Source: a virus. From it: a stretch of DNA of 21,317 nt. The first letter of the stretch is position 1. Every line of letters begins with the position of its first letter. The position numbers and the translations under genes were made by a program. The notes under the pieces were generated by a model. The model worked only from the letters and a program-made list of their open reading frames with translations, did no database searches and was not told where the DNA came from. This document shows positions 6,528-15,100 of this stretch, one piece after another. The stretch covers positions 1 to 21,317 of the IMG/VR virus record IMGVR_UViG_3300027747_000142; one strand, given 5' to 3'.

Positions 6528-6719
6528 TTACTTGCCTTTCTTCATAGCGGAGTTTTTCATTGCTTTACCATTAGGCATCTTGTGCATACCTTGTTTTACT
6601 TCTTTGGCTTTTTGTGCTTTGGTTTCGCCCTTTTTAAGTTCTTTCTTTTTCATTGCTTTTGGTTCTGTTTTTTCGTAGGCTGCATAAGCCTTCATCATCT
6701 TAGGTGACATCTTTGCCAT
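6528..6719 (-). CDS. Small lysine/methionine-rich protein, 63 aa
   Basis: ATG at 6719-6717 is preceded by AAGGAG with eight bases of spacing. About a third of the residues are lysine, and methionine is unusually frequent: MAKMSPKMMKAYAAYEK at the start, a KKKELKKGETKAQKAKE stretch in the middle and NSAMKKGK at the end. There are no cysteines, and the sequence is probably helical or disordered. It resembles the 46-aa protein at 17224-17364 in composition, though not in sequence order. Binding to nucleic acid or to an acidic scaffold is plausible from charge alone. No known domain is visible. Confidence 0.72.
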   Translation of the reverse strand: MAKMSPKMMKAYAAYEKTEPKAMKKKELKKGETKAQKAKEVKQGMHKMPNGKAMKNSAMKKGK

Positions 6720-6724
6720 TATTA

Positions 6725-6997
6725 TTACTCCTTAAAGGTCATTGAGATTCCATCGAAAGCCTTACCAGCTTCGTTGGAAAGTTTAACTGCTGCATCTATA
6801 TCTTTGCTTTTTGTTGAACGTGGTTCTATGCCTTGTCTTGTAGCATCATAATAAGATTGTAGTTCCTTATCGTGTTGCTTAGCAGTAGGTATACCTCTGT
6901 GGTTTGCCACGCCTACGCTCAACTCTAGTTCTCCTACTTTGCAACCAAAGCAGTCTTCAACATACTCAAGATGCGTGGTGCGTCTATGTAAACTCAT
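6725..6997 (-). CDS. Conserved small phage protein with possible zinc site, 90 aa
   Basis: The start is ATG 6997-6995, overlapping the upstream TGA (ATGA); an in-frame start at 7012 lacks this fit. The N-terminus reads MSLHRRTTHLEYVEDCFGCK, giving H4, H9, C16 and C19, which could form one zinc site. The rest is a charged region with KQHDKELQSYYDATRQGIEP and KSKDIDAAVKLSNEAGKAFD, ending MTFKE. I recognise this combination (HxEYVExCFGCK near the start, AGKA(F/Y)D near the end) from small proteins near the capsid genes of actinobacteriophages, which supports an actinobacterial host. No experimental function is known to me. Metal binding is inferred from the ligand pattern. Confidence 0.78.
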   Translation of the reverse strand: MSLHRRTTHLEYVEDCFGCKVGELELSVGVANHRGIPTAKQHDKELQSYYDATRQGIEPRSTKSKDIDAAVKLSNEAGKAFDGISMTFKE

Positions 6998-7317
6998 ACG
7001 GCAGTTAACCAACTTCCGTATCCTGCAGCTGTTAATACCCCTGCTTGGTAATCACTAATAACATATTCGTGACCACCAAGGAAATAATAACTAGCTGCTG
7101 CTAGATCATCTTGGTTTGGAGTCATAGTAATAGTTACTGTAGTTCCATTAACAATTAAAGTCTGACCTCTTGCTACATCTGTAAGGCTAATTGGAATAGA
7201 ACCGTCAATAGTGCCCCCATTAAAGCGACGCCCAGCAAGACGTGAGTACTTGGTGTTTTCACCACGACCAGCGCCCCAAGTTTGCCACTCGTAAGGAGTC
7301 ATTAACTTATATGCCAT
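6994..7317 (-). CDS. Small conserved hypothetical protein near capsid, 107 aa
   Basis: ATG 7317-7315 has AAAGG six bases upstream; a TTG two codons earlier would sit on the ribosome site, so I reject it. The protein starts MAYKLMTPYEWQTWGAGRGE, followed by a beta-rich middle (IPISLTDVARGQTLIVNGTT, VTITMTPNQDDL) and a C-terminus with YYFLGGHEYVISDYQAGVL. It could be a head-completion or decoration protein, because it is the first gene after the major capsid gene and a stem-loop. I do not recognise a named family. It ends by overlapping the next start by four bases. Confidence 0.72.
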   Translation of the reverse strand: MAYKLMTPYEWQTWGAGRGENTKYSRLAGRRFNGGTIDGSIPISLTDVARGQTLIVNGTTVTITMTPNQDDLAAASYYFLGGHEYVISDYQAGVLTAAGYGSWLTAV

Positions 7318-7335
7318 ATCCAACCTTTCCTAAGT

Positions 7336-7365
7336 GACAGAGGTGGGTTTGACCCCACCCCTGCC
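7336..7365 (-). promoter_or_regulatory. Intercistronic 12-bp stem-loop after the capsid gene
   Basis: In the minus-strand transcript, GGCAGGGGTGGG pairs with CCCACCTCTGTC over 12 positions, two of them G-U, around a six-base loop. It lies 15 bases past the capsid stop. No U-run follows, so it is not a standard intrinsic terminator. It may slow RNA decay or partly stop transcription so that capsid mRNA exceeds downstream mRNA. Confidence 0.7.
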
Positions 7366-7380
7366 GTTGCACTAGCGGAA

Positions 7381-8562
7381 TTATCCGTTTGTTGCGGCTG
7401 ACTCAATGCGATAGAGCGCAGCTTCACGAAGGCGTGCAAAGCCTCCGAAGTAGTACCAACCGATTGTGCGGAAACGACGTAGTGCGTCAATCTCTGGACC
7501 GATAACGGTTGAGATGTCTGCAGCTTGTGCTTCAGCCAATGCTTCACGACCAGCGACGATTGCGCGGTAGTTGTTAGTAAATGTTACAGTACCTGTGTCA
7601 GCAACTGATGTGATATTAGATGCTGTCAATGAGTATGTAAATGTTGTTGTTGATGGTACAGACGCAAGTGTGTATGTACCGTTAACTCCAGTGTTAGTTG
7701 TAGCAGCAACTGTTACAATCTGACCTGTACCAAGACCGTGAGCAACTGCTGTAGTAATTGTTACTACGTTAGATGTCAAAGCAACGTTGGTGATAGTTGT
7801 TGTAGTTGAGATACCAGCAGCTAACTTTAGACCGTTAAGAACACGTGGTGTCTCAACGATGAAAGCGCCTTCAATCACGCCTACTGCACCAGCAACGAAC
7901 GGTGTACGCTCAACGTACTTTGTTAGTTCCTGGAAGCCACCTGTACCAGTTTCAGCACGAAGATCGGCTGACTGACGTGGGTGTAGGTATGCAGCATATA
8001 GTTCGCCCATACGAGGCAATGCCTTGTTTGTGCGTAGTGATACAACAGCGTTGCGGATATCCGCAACTGTCATTGTGTCTCCTGATAGAATTGCAGATGA
8101 TGCAGTTGGAGTAGTTCCTGATGGACCGTTTGAGTAGATCACGTTAGTTCCTGCTGACAGGACCTGACCTACAACGTTGTCAATAGAATCTGCTGCGTTG
8201 TAAGCGATGATGTCAGCAAGAGCTGAATCAACATCGTTAAATGAAGTTAGGTTTAACTTCTTTGTTGTTGTAACTGCTGAACCGTATTCGTTCAGTGTTA
8301 CTGTAACCTGTGAAGGGTTACCTAATGCAATGGAAGATACATCTGAAGTTTCTGTCAATGTAGAAGTGGCTTGTGCCAAGTCTGAATAGATTGAGAAAAC
8401 AACTGATGATCCTGGCATTGCCTGTTGCACTGGCTTGACGTCGGCAAGTGAACGCATAACAGGAATGGAGCGAAGCGCCATTCTTACATACTGGTCGTAT
8501 GCTGCTTGTACGAGGTTGCTGATCGTCGAGCTAGAGGTGGGGGTACCTGTTGGAATTGCCAC
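7381..8562 (-). CDS. Major capsid protein, N4-gp56-like, with inserted beta domain (393 aa)
   Basis: The GTG start at 8562-8560 has AAAGG ten bases upstream. The shell-forming part has features of N4-gp56-type capsid proteins (HK97-like fold): YDQYVRMALRSIPVMRSLAD at residues 22-41, MPGSSVVFSIYSDL at 49-62, VTVTLNEYGSAVTTTKKLNL at 86-105, and a C-terminal PEIDALRRFRTIGWYYFGGF at 356-375. Residues about 252-329 interrupt this core with a T/V/S-rich segment including VAHGLGTGQIVTV and GTYTLASVPSTTTFTY, a beta sandwich-like module found elsewhere in phage virion proteins. The core resumes with NYRAIVAGREALAEAQ. The insert probably projects from the capsid surface. The preceding gene is the scaffold, as is usual. 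The assignment is firm at family level from motifs and gene order. Confidence 0.87.
   Translation of the reverse strand: MAIPTGTPTSSSTISNLVQAAYDQYVRMALRSIPVMRSLADVKPVQQAMPGSSVVFSIYSDLAQATSTLTETSDVSSIALGNPSQVTVTLNEYGSAVTTTKKLNLTSFNDVDSALADIIAYNAADSIDNVVGQVLSAGTNVIYSNGPSGTTPTASSAILSGDTMTVADIRNAVVSLRTNKALPRMGELYAAYLHPRQSADLRAETGTGGFQELTKYVERTPFVAGAVGVIEGAFIVETPRVLNGLKLAAGISTTTTITNVALTSNVVTITTAVAHGLGTGQIVTVAATTNTGVNGTYTLASVPSTTTFTYSLTASNITSVADTGTVTFTNNYRAIVAGREALAEAQAADISTVIGPEIDALRRFRTIGWYYFGGFARLREAALYRIESAATNG
7576..7809 (-). other. Segment coding for the inserted beta domain of the capsid protein
   Basis: These bases encode capsid residues about 252-329. The composition (Thr, Val, Ser, Ala, almost no charge) differs sharply from both flanks, and the flanking sequences read as a continuous capsid core if the segment is removed. 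The boundaries are estimated by eye. Confidence 0.6.
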
Positions 8563-8593
8563 TTTGGTCTAGCCTTTCTGTTTTAGGATCGGA

Positions 8594-9070
8594 TTAGAGT
8601 CCAGACAACCTAATAACTTCATCCAGTTCTTCTTTGCTGTTTGCATTCATTAGTTTTTGCATAATGTCTCCGTTATGTTCTGGCGAAGTGCCAGAGTCGG
8701 CGGAGTTTGTCATACGCTTATATGCTGCAGCATCGGCTGGATTTACATTAGGTGTTGCCTGGGTTTGACTTGTTTCAATACCGAATACATCGGCATATTC
8801 TTCAAGCCATTTAGATACAGACTCTTCAGTTGGGTCTATATCCTGTGGGATAAATGAAGCAATTTTGCTGTTTACCCCGCGAGCTGCGAGGGCATCCTTT
8901 ATTGCTCTTTCGCGCTGGCCCTTACTTAAAGAATCAAATTGAGAACGAAGTTCTGCTAGTTCTTTATCTTTTTGTTTTGATGCCTTGCGTAGTTGCTTTA
9001 CTAGATCGTTTGATGTTGTATCTTCTGTTGTGAAGTCGTCATCATCATCCTCGTAGTCGTAATTGGACAT
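8594..9070 (-). CDS. Capsid scaffolding protein, 158 aa
   Basis: ATG 9070-9068 has GAAGGA five bases upstream. The N-terminus is strongly acidic (YDYEDDDDDFTTED). It is followed by a coiled-coil-like helix (residues about 22-60, VKQLRKASKQKDKELAELRS) and a region ending QKLMNANSKEELDEVIRLSGL. An acidic start, central coiled coil, helical C-terminus and a position immediately before the capsid gene are the classic signs of a phage scaffold. It would guide capsid assembly and leave or be degraded before packaging. No protease gene is visible nearby, so release without cleavage is more likely. The identification rests on composition and location, not on a sequence motif. Confidence 0.82.
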   Translation of the reverse strand: MSNYDYEDDDDDFTTEDTTSNDLVKQLRKASKQKDKELAELRSQFDSLSKGQRERAIKDALAARGVNSKIASFIPQDIDPTEESVSKWLEEYADVFGIETSQTQATPNVNPADAAAYKRMTNSADSGTSPEHNGDIMQKLMNANSKEELDEVIRLSGL

Positions 9071-9195
9071 AGTGGTCCTTCTCCCTATTAGTTGTTGGCG
9101 CAGGCCTCATATTCGTTTGGGGAAACGGTATGGCTCCTACTTCTGGTCTTGTTGTCGCTCCACTAGGCCAGTCGTTCTAGTGGCAGGCTTTTTAT
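9071..9195 (-). promoter_or_regulatory. Intercistronic region with two hairpins
   Basis: This is a 125-base gap in an otherwise packed gene run, just before scaffold and capsid. CCACTAG at 9160-9166 pairs with CTAGTGG at 9177-9183 around ten bases, and CGTTT/AAACG (9114-9118, 9123-9127) pair around four. The first hairpin is close behind the stop of the 452-aa gene. No convincing -35/-10 pair is visible on the minus strand. It may set mRNA ends or stability for the scaffold-capsid part. Confidence 0.55.
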
Positions 9196-10554
9196 TTAGT
9201 AAGCGCCAGCACGATCTCGTACTAAGGCGCTAGATGATGCTCCAGATTGACCACTGAAGGTGGCCTTTTCTAATGATGTAAGTTTCTTGCGCTGTTTCTC
9301 TGCTTCTGTTGAGCCAGCGATGTTAAAGATTTCAGACTCTGCTGTTGTCTGTGTATATGGACTTTCTCCATAGATTGATGCAAGTTGTGAACCACGTTGT
9401 AGTCCACCTGCTATAGCACCATAACCTTGCTGTGCTTGTTGCTTGGTAACACCGGCAGCACCAAGTTCTTCAGCGCGAGTCATACTTGTACCTAAACCTC
9501 TTTGCATTGCTGCACCACCAATTTCAGCAGCTGTTACCTTGCGCTTAATATCTGTAAGTGCCTTAGTTGGGTCAAGCGTGTAAGCCAAGATATCGCTATT
9601 AGTAATATCTGGGTAGAATGATTTAAGGGATGCAAGAACTTCTGGGTTAGAGTTAATTACACGCTGTTGTGCTGTAGCGATACGGTCTTCTAACTCTGCT
9701 GCAGATACATCGTTACTAAGTAACTTATTAAATCCTGCTTGTGTACCTATTGAATCTTTTGCATAATAAGAAGCAGGTAACCCGTAGTTACGCATAATGT
9801 TTTGATAAGAGTCTTCTAGGTTAATATATTCAGCAGGTGATAATGCACGAAGACCAGCTTTAATTCGGTCTTGATTGGCAGAAAAACGCTGTTGATATTC
9901 TTTAGTATTTTGAAGAGCAATAGCAAACTGTGATGGAGATACAGTTGCATCTGTAATCATTCCTTTAATGCTTTCAACTAATGAACCTAGTCCATACTTA
10001 TTGAATTCATTATATAAGGTATCATAAGCAGATTGACGTCCTGCTTTTTTCTCAGCGTCAATTGCTGTTTGATTTTGTGCTGCAACTAAATTTGCTGCTG
10101 CTGTTGCAGCATTTGTAGAAGATCCACCTTTATTGTAAGTTTGGAGAGTTTCTTTTCTACCACTTTTATATGTATTTGTTGTAGTGCCATCACCGTTATC
10201 TACACTTGAAACAATTGTATCAGCACCTGATGTATCATTACTAACTGCATCTTTATACAATTTCCATTGTCCACCAATAAATGACCAATGTGTTCCAGCA
10301 GGTGCCTCAGAAGGAGGAGTAGTTCCTCCACCAGTTTCACGTGTAGTTGTTTGACGTGCTAAGCGGTCGGCAACAAACTTCTCATAACCTGGATCACCAG
10401 GTCCTGGTTGACGTCCAGTTACTACATTTTGATTTGGAATATAGGCAGTAGGAGCAACAGTTGCTGCTACCTTTGCAGCAGCATCATCTACGGTTGAATA
10501 AGACTTAGGAATTGAAATTCCATCTGGCATATCTCTATCTAATCTAGCCATCAT
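9196..10554 (-). CDS. Putative internal virion/ejection protein, 452 aa
   Basis: Two adjacent ATGs (10554 and 10551) start the gene directly after the upstream stop; GGGG upstream fits the second slightly better. The N-terminal 150 residues look disordered, with PGPGDPGYEKFVADRLARQ, the stretch GTHWSFIGGQWKLY, and NGDGTTTNTYKSGRKET. The rest is helical, with the alanine/glutamine-rich part EELGAAGVTKQQAQQGYGAI near the C-terminus, ending LVRDRAGAY. There is no enzyme motif and no signal peptide. Large helical proteins next to a portal or capsid gene in short-tailed phages are often carried in the head and ejected with DNA, as T7 gp14-gp16 are. I infer such a role from architecture and neighbours; sequence similarity to T7 proteins is not visible. 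Confidence 0.65.
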   Translation of the reverse strand: MMARLDRDMPDGISIPKSYSTVDDAAAKVAATVAPTAYIPNQNVVTGRQPGPGDPGYEKFVADRLARQTTTRETGGGTTPPSEAPAGTHWSFIGGQWKLYKDAVSNDTSGADTIVSSVDNGDGTTTNTYKSGRKETLQTYNKGGSSTNAATAAANLVAAQNQTAIDAEKKAGRQSAYDTLYNEFNKYGLGSLVESIKGMITDATVSPSQFAIALQNTKEYQQRFSANQDRIKAGLRALSPAEYINLEDSYQNIMRNYGLPASYYAKDSIGTQAGFNKLLSNDVSAAELEDRIATAQQRVINSNPEVLASLKSFYPDITNSDILAYTLDPTKALTDIKRKVTAAEIGGAAMQRGLGTSMTRAEELGAAGVTKQQAQQGYGAIAGGLQRGSQLASIYGESPYTQTTAESEIFNIAGSTEAEKQRKKLTSLEKATFSGQSGASSSALVRDRAGAY

Positions 10555-12135
10555 TTACCCCATAAATCCAAAGTCTTTAAGGACTTGTTGTGTAGCGGAT
10601 GCTACTTCTTGATTAGCTTGCTGTGTGTACTGCCAACGATTATCTTTACGAAGTGCACGTTGGAAGTCATACAAGTTCTGTGGTGCTTGTGAGTTAGGAC
10701 CTTGTTGTCCAATCACTCCAGATCTAGCAAGGTCATTAAGAGTTATGCTATTTGGATCTAATTCCAATGTATCTGCGTAAGTCTTTTTGTATGTTCCATA
10801 GATTGCATCTAGAGATACACCTTGATCCATTAACTTAGCCACATTATCTGATACGTTCCAAGCAACCTTGGCAGCATCACGAATAATCTTTGAATAGGTT
10901 GAAATGTCTTCTCCAGAGTTAACTGCCTTCAAAACATCATTAAGAGTTGCAGCATCAAAGACCTTATCAAGCGTTAAGCCATTAGCAAGCGCTACTTTGT
11001 TAAGAGCATCTACGCCCTTACCAGCTTCGCCGGTGTACATATCTGTGGTGGTAGCACCTGTTTTTACACCAGTCTTACCAAAGGTTAACTGAGAATCTAT
11101 GTAAGACTTAGCTGCTGTAGAGTCTAGTTTTAAACCGTTATCCAAAAGATACTTAGCAATATCAGCAGCTTTTGTTATATCTGCTCCTGCATTTTTAATT
11201 TTAGCAGTAATGGTTGATTCATACTCTTTTAAGTTACGACCATAGGTAGTAGAATCTTTTGCTGCTTTAATCTTTGCAGCATCTCCTGCAGCATCACTAA
11301 TTAACTTGTCATAAATTGCTTTATCTTTATTAACACTTGTTAATTCTGGTGCTACTGTTTTTACAGTTTCTACTTCAGACGCAAACTTGCTATTAACATA
11401 GTCAGTTAAGAACTGATCAATGTTGGTTCCACCAGTACTCTGATAGCCAGTAATCTGACCAGCACTATTCTTAATAGGTGTTTGAGTGGTGTAATTCTTC
11501 TTATTGTTTTCATCAGCATTAAGAGCTGCGGTAGCAGCCTTTACTTCAGCATCGCTAGGTTCACGCTTTAAAACATTCCTAAAGATATCAACAACTTTAG
11601 CCTTTGCATCTTCTGCATTGGTGATCTTTGGGTAGACCATAGGCCCTGTGTAACCAGGTGCCCCAGCTGTGGTTCCAAAGCCTTGCTTCTGCAAAGCAGC
11701 AGCGTAAACAAATGGATCCTTGTTCTTTGGGTTTGGATCATTTGCTGCGCCATAAACAATCTGTGCCCACTTATTCAGTAGGTTGTTTGGGTCACGTGCC
11801 TCAGCCTTTGTGAGCTGATTATACTTAATTAAGTTTGCACGGATAGTACCAAGGTTAGCAGCACTATAAGCCTGTGCTACAGCGTCAGCTACAACAGTTG
11901 GTTTACCCTTAATTAAAACAGTTTGTTCACCAGTAGTGCTACCAGTTGGATAATTTCCACCGGCATTATTAGTATAGCCAGTAACAGCATTACCTGTATA
12001 AGTAGTAATCTTTACCTTAGACTTAGCTGATTCAGCATTTGCTGCTGCTTGGTTGACAACGCGAGTCTGGCCATCACTATCGGTGATAGTAAACTTGCCA
12101 TTACCATTGCTTACAATAGAGGTTGTCTGTGCCAT
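10555..12135 (-). CDS. Putative internal virion protein, 526 aa
   Basis: ATG 12135-12133 follows the stop of the 1475-aa gene by one base; GGGA a few bases upstream is a weak ribosome site, so coupling is likely. The first 170 residues are Gly/Thr/Asn-rich (NGNGKFTITDSDGQTRVV, NAVTGYTNNAGGNYPTG). Residues 174-208 form a helix pair with KVVDIFRNVLKREPSDAEV, resembling a short domain I associate with phage virion proteins. The C-terminal 250 residues are mostly helical with lysine/alanine-rich stretches, and the end is QQVLKDFGFMG. There is no catalytic motif. It probably acts together with its two large neighbours in the head interior or ejection apparatus. This is inference from gene order. 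Confidence 0.65.
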   Translation of the reverse strand: MAQTTSIVSNGNGKFTITDSDGQTRVVNQAAANAESAKSKVKITTYTGNAVTGYTNNAGGNYPTGSTTGEQTVLIKGKPTVVADAVAQAYSAANLGTIRANLIKYNQLTKAEARDPNNLLNKWAQIVYGAANDPNPKNKDPFVYAAALQKQGFGTTAGAPGYTGPMVYPKITNAEDAKAKVVDIFRNVLKREPSDAEVKAATAALNADENNKKNYTTQTPIKNSAGQITGYQSTGGTNIDQFLTDYVNSKFASEVETVKTVAPELTSVNKDKAIYDKLISDAAGDAAKIKAAKDSTTYGRNLKEYESTITAKIKNAGADITKAADIAKYLLDNGLKLDSTAAKSYIDSQLTFGKTGVKTGATTTDMYTGEAGKGVDALNKVALANGLTLDKVFDAATLNDVLKAVNSGEDISTYSKIIRDAAKVAWNVSDNVAKLMDQGVSLDAIYGTYKKTYADTLELDPNSITLNDLARSGVIGQQGPNSQAPQNLYDFQRALRKDNRWQYTQQANQEVASATQQVLKDFGFMG

Positions 12136-12136
12136 T

Positions 12137-15100
12137 TTATCCCAACTTTAGAAATACGCTGTAGATTACTGAATTTAAACGTGGATCTTGCTCAGCACGA
12201 GTCATCAAGTAATCTTCCCAATTTTGCTTGTTCATCTGAGAAGCCACTCCACGAATGTTCATCATATTGAACTGTGACTTCTGTGATACATACTGGTTGT
12301 ACTTATCCAACAGTTCCTTCACCAACTTAGCCTGTTCGTGCTGTGGTGGATTAGGACTTGTAAAGATCTTGTTCAACTGGTTAACCGCAGTCTGTGCTTC
12401 AATACGACGGTCTGGATTTGTGTAATCGCTGTACCATAGTGGGTAAAGATTCTTCATCTTGGTCATAACTGCTGACCAACGGTCCTGTTCCAACTGAGCA
12501 AGCGCTGGAATGTTCTGTGCTTGCTGTAGAGCTGCTACGTGCTTTGTGATTTCAGGAGCCATCTGTGCATAACCCTGAGATACATAGAATTGCTTCAACA
12601 ATTCCTGTGGAGTACGCTGACTACGCAAGTGCATATTCATCAGTTCGCCATATACTGCACGATCTGACTCATTCTTTGAGTTATCTTGTGGAACTAAGAA
12701 GAATGCTCCAGTAGATACACCAGATCTAGGATCAAATTGATCCTTGTTTGCACGAATATAGTCTACGGTTTCCTGAATGTAAGGAAGTCTTAGACCACGA
12801 ATGGCTGATTGAGTTTTACCTACAGTGTATGAAACAGCACGAGTACCGTGATCTCCCAAGAACTGCTGCAAAGCGTCAGCAAAATTGTTGTTATTAGCTT
12901 TTACTAACTTCCAAAATTCTTCACGTAGTCCTGGATCTTCCTGCTTTACTTGCGGTGCAAGTGGGGAAGTAAGGTTTAGGAAAGTCTTAATAAGTAGGAT
13001 CGAACGTGCATTGTTCTTAATGCGATCTACGAAAGCCTGACGGTCATAGTCACTGCTTGTCGCATCAGGAACTTGTCCATTGTAGTAAGCAGATGCTAGA
13101 GCAGATGCTAGTGCGCTGTTCATTTGGTTCTGCAAGTCAATAGGTGTCAGCGCAGAAAGTGCTGTCTTAGCCCAAGTTGCAGGTACCAAACTGTCTAGTA
13201 CACCACGTTGGAATGAGATATCTCCAACAGTTCCTTGCACAACTCCCTTAAGTGAAGGGAAGAAATCTGCAAGTAAATTTCCGCTAACAGCCATCATAGG
13301 CGATACACCTGGAGTCTGTAGTTCTGGTAAAACTGACTTCAATGAAACAGTTGAACCCTTAACAGAAATAGGCAAACCTGAAACGATTGGAACACCAAAA
13401 GCACTTAATGCGTTTTGTGTTGCTGATCCAAACTCTCCAACTAGCGGAATGTTAACAAATTTGTTGCCATTCTCATCTGTTGTCATAAAGGTTGGGTCAG
13501 ACATAGCGTGCTCTGCCAACTGATAGAAGCGCATACCACGAGAAAATATTGGGGACGCAATGCTTGTATCTTTAAGAGTATTGAAAGCACGCTTAAGTGC
13601 CTGCTCTTGTGCAAAGTAGAAAGGCAAGAAGTTATTTGCTAGTTGTGCAAATTGACTACGTAGCGCAGTATTGTGGATCTGAGGCAACATTCCATATGAA
13701 GCCTGAGTCTGTGCAATACGTAGAGCTTGATCCTCTGAGATCCACCCTTTAGCAATCTGTGTTTCAAGACGCTTGTAAGCATCGCCTACGTGCAAGACGT
13801 ATAGCGGTTCACGAGCAAGACCATTAACGATAGGGTCAATTACTTTCTTAAATCCAAGGTTTACAATGTAAGTAATTGGGTTCTTGCTTGGCACATATGG
13901 CTGAAGCATTGGTCCAGATACGCTTACAGGCAAAGATTGTGGATTCTTACGACTTAACTCTGCAATAGAGTTTAGATCTGTATCTAATCCTTTAGCAACG
14001 TTATCTGCCCACTTTTCGTGGAATGTTCCATCCTTACCAACAAGCATACCTAGTGTTGAATCAACACGATCTTCTGCAAACTGGTGAATATCTCCATCAC
14101 GCCAACGTGTAAGCACCTTGCGCTCTGCATCATAAGGCTTGTACTTGCCTTCGATAGAAGCCATCATACGCTTGTATTCAGACTCTACTAAAGCCTTACG
14201 CATATCAATAAACTCTGGAGTATCGTAGAACTCGCCAGTAGTTAACTTAGGGCTAACTGGAACTAGTTCACCTTCACGCTTAAACGCTTTGGCGTAGTTC
14301 TTTTGATAGCGAAGAATATCGCCAGCAATGTTGGAGTTAGAAACTTCCTTAGATGCCTTGTTTAAGTTTGTTGTCAAACGTGGCGCATAGTGCATATCTG
14401 ATGAAGAGTATGTTGTCCATTCAGGTTGATCTCTAAATAGCGGGCTATTCTTTTGAAGTTGGAAGTAGTAATGAGCAGCCTGGTTATTAAAGAATGATGT
14501 ATTGGCATCATAACCGTGGCCAGTCTGAACTGCCTCAGAAAGTATGTGACCATTGTTAGCCATTACCAAACGAGTAGCCAAATCAATTTGCTCTTCAGAA
14601 GTTAACTTCTCAGCAAACTTTAACTTTAATTCTTTTGCTTTCTTGAAAGCAGGAAATCCCTTAGATAGAACATCGTTTGCAATACCTTCTCCAGCACCAA
14701 GACCGACAAGTGTTGCAGATGCAATATCCTCATCTTCGCCCTTAATTAAATTAAACTTAGTTTTAGCTGCGTTAGCAATAATCTTTGACTTAACAGTGTT
14801 CATTACACCGTAGCGTGCAAAGGTAGGAATCATTTCAGCTGCAGCTACGCGAAGACCAAAGCCTGCTGTTGCAAGTGCTAATGGCTTAAATACGTTATTG
14901 GTATAGCCAGTGATAGCGCTTGAAGTAAAGTCATCTAGTTTTCCAACAAATTTATTGTACTGACCAGCTTGACGCATAGCTTTTCTAATTTCACGAAAAT
15001 CAGGAATGTTAAACATTTCCTGCGCTTGATGCTTAACAAGACCTGCTGTCTTTGTCGCTCCACTAAGTGTTTCATATTCACCAAGAATACGACCAGCATA

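Noticed and set aside
5784-6707. Plus-strand frames with hydrophobic, Phe/Leu-rich sequence (possible membrane proteins or holins)
   Set aside because: Their Phe/Leu richness is the complement of lysine (AAA/AAG) codons in the basic mini-genes; they have no suitable starts or ribosome sites.
9160-9200. Plus-strand intrinsic terminator (CCACTAG/CTAGTGG, then CAGGCTTTTTATTT)
   Set aside because: The T-run is five bases away from the stem, and no plus-strand gene exists that would need a terminator. I kept it only as a minus-strand intercistronic hairpin.
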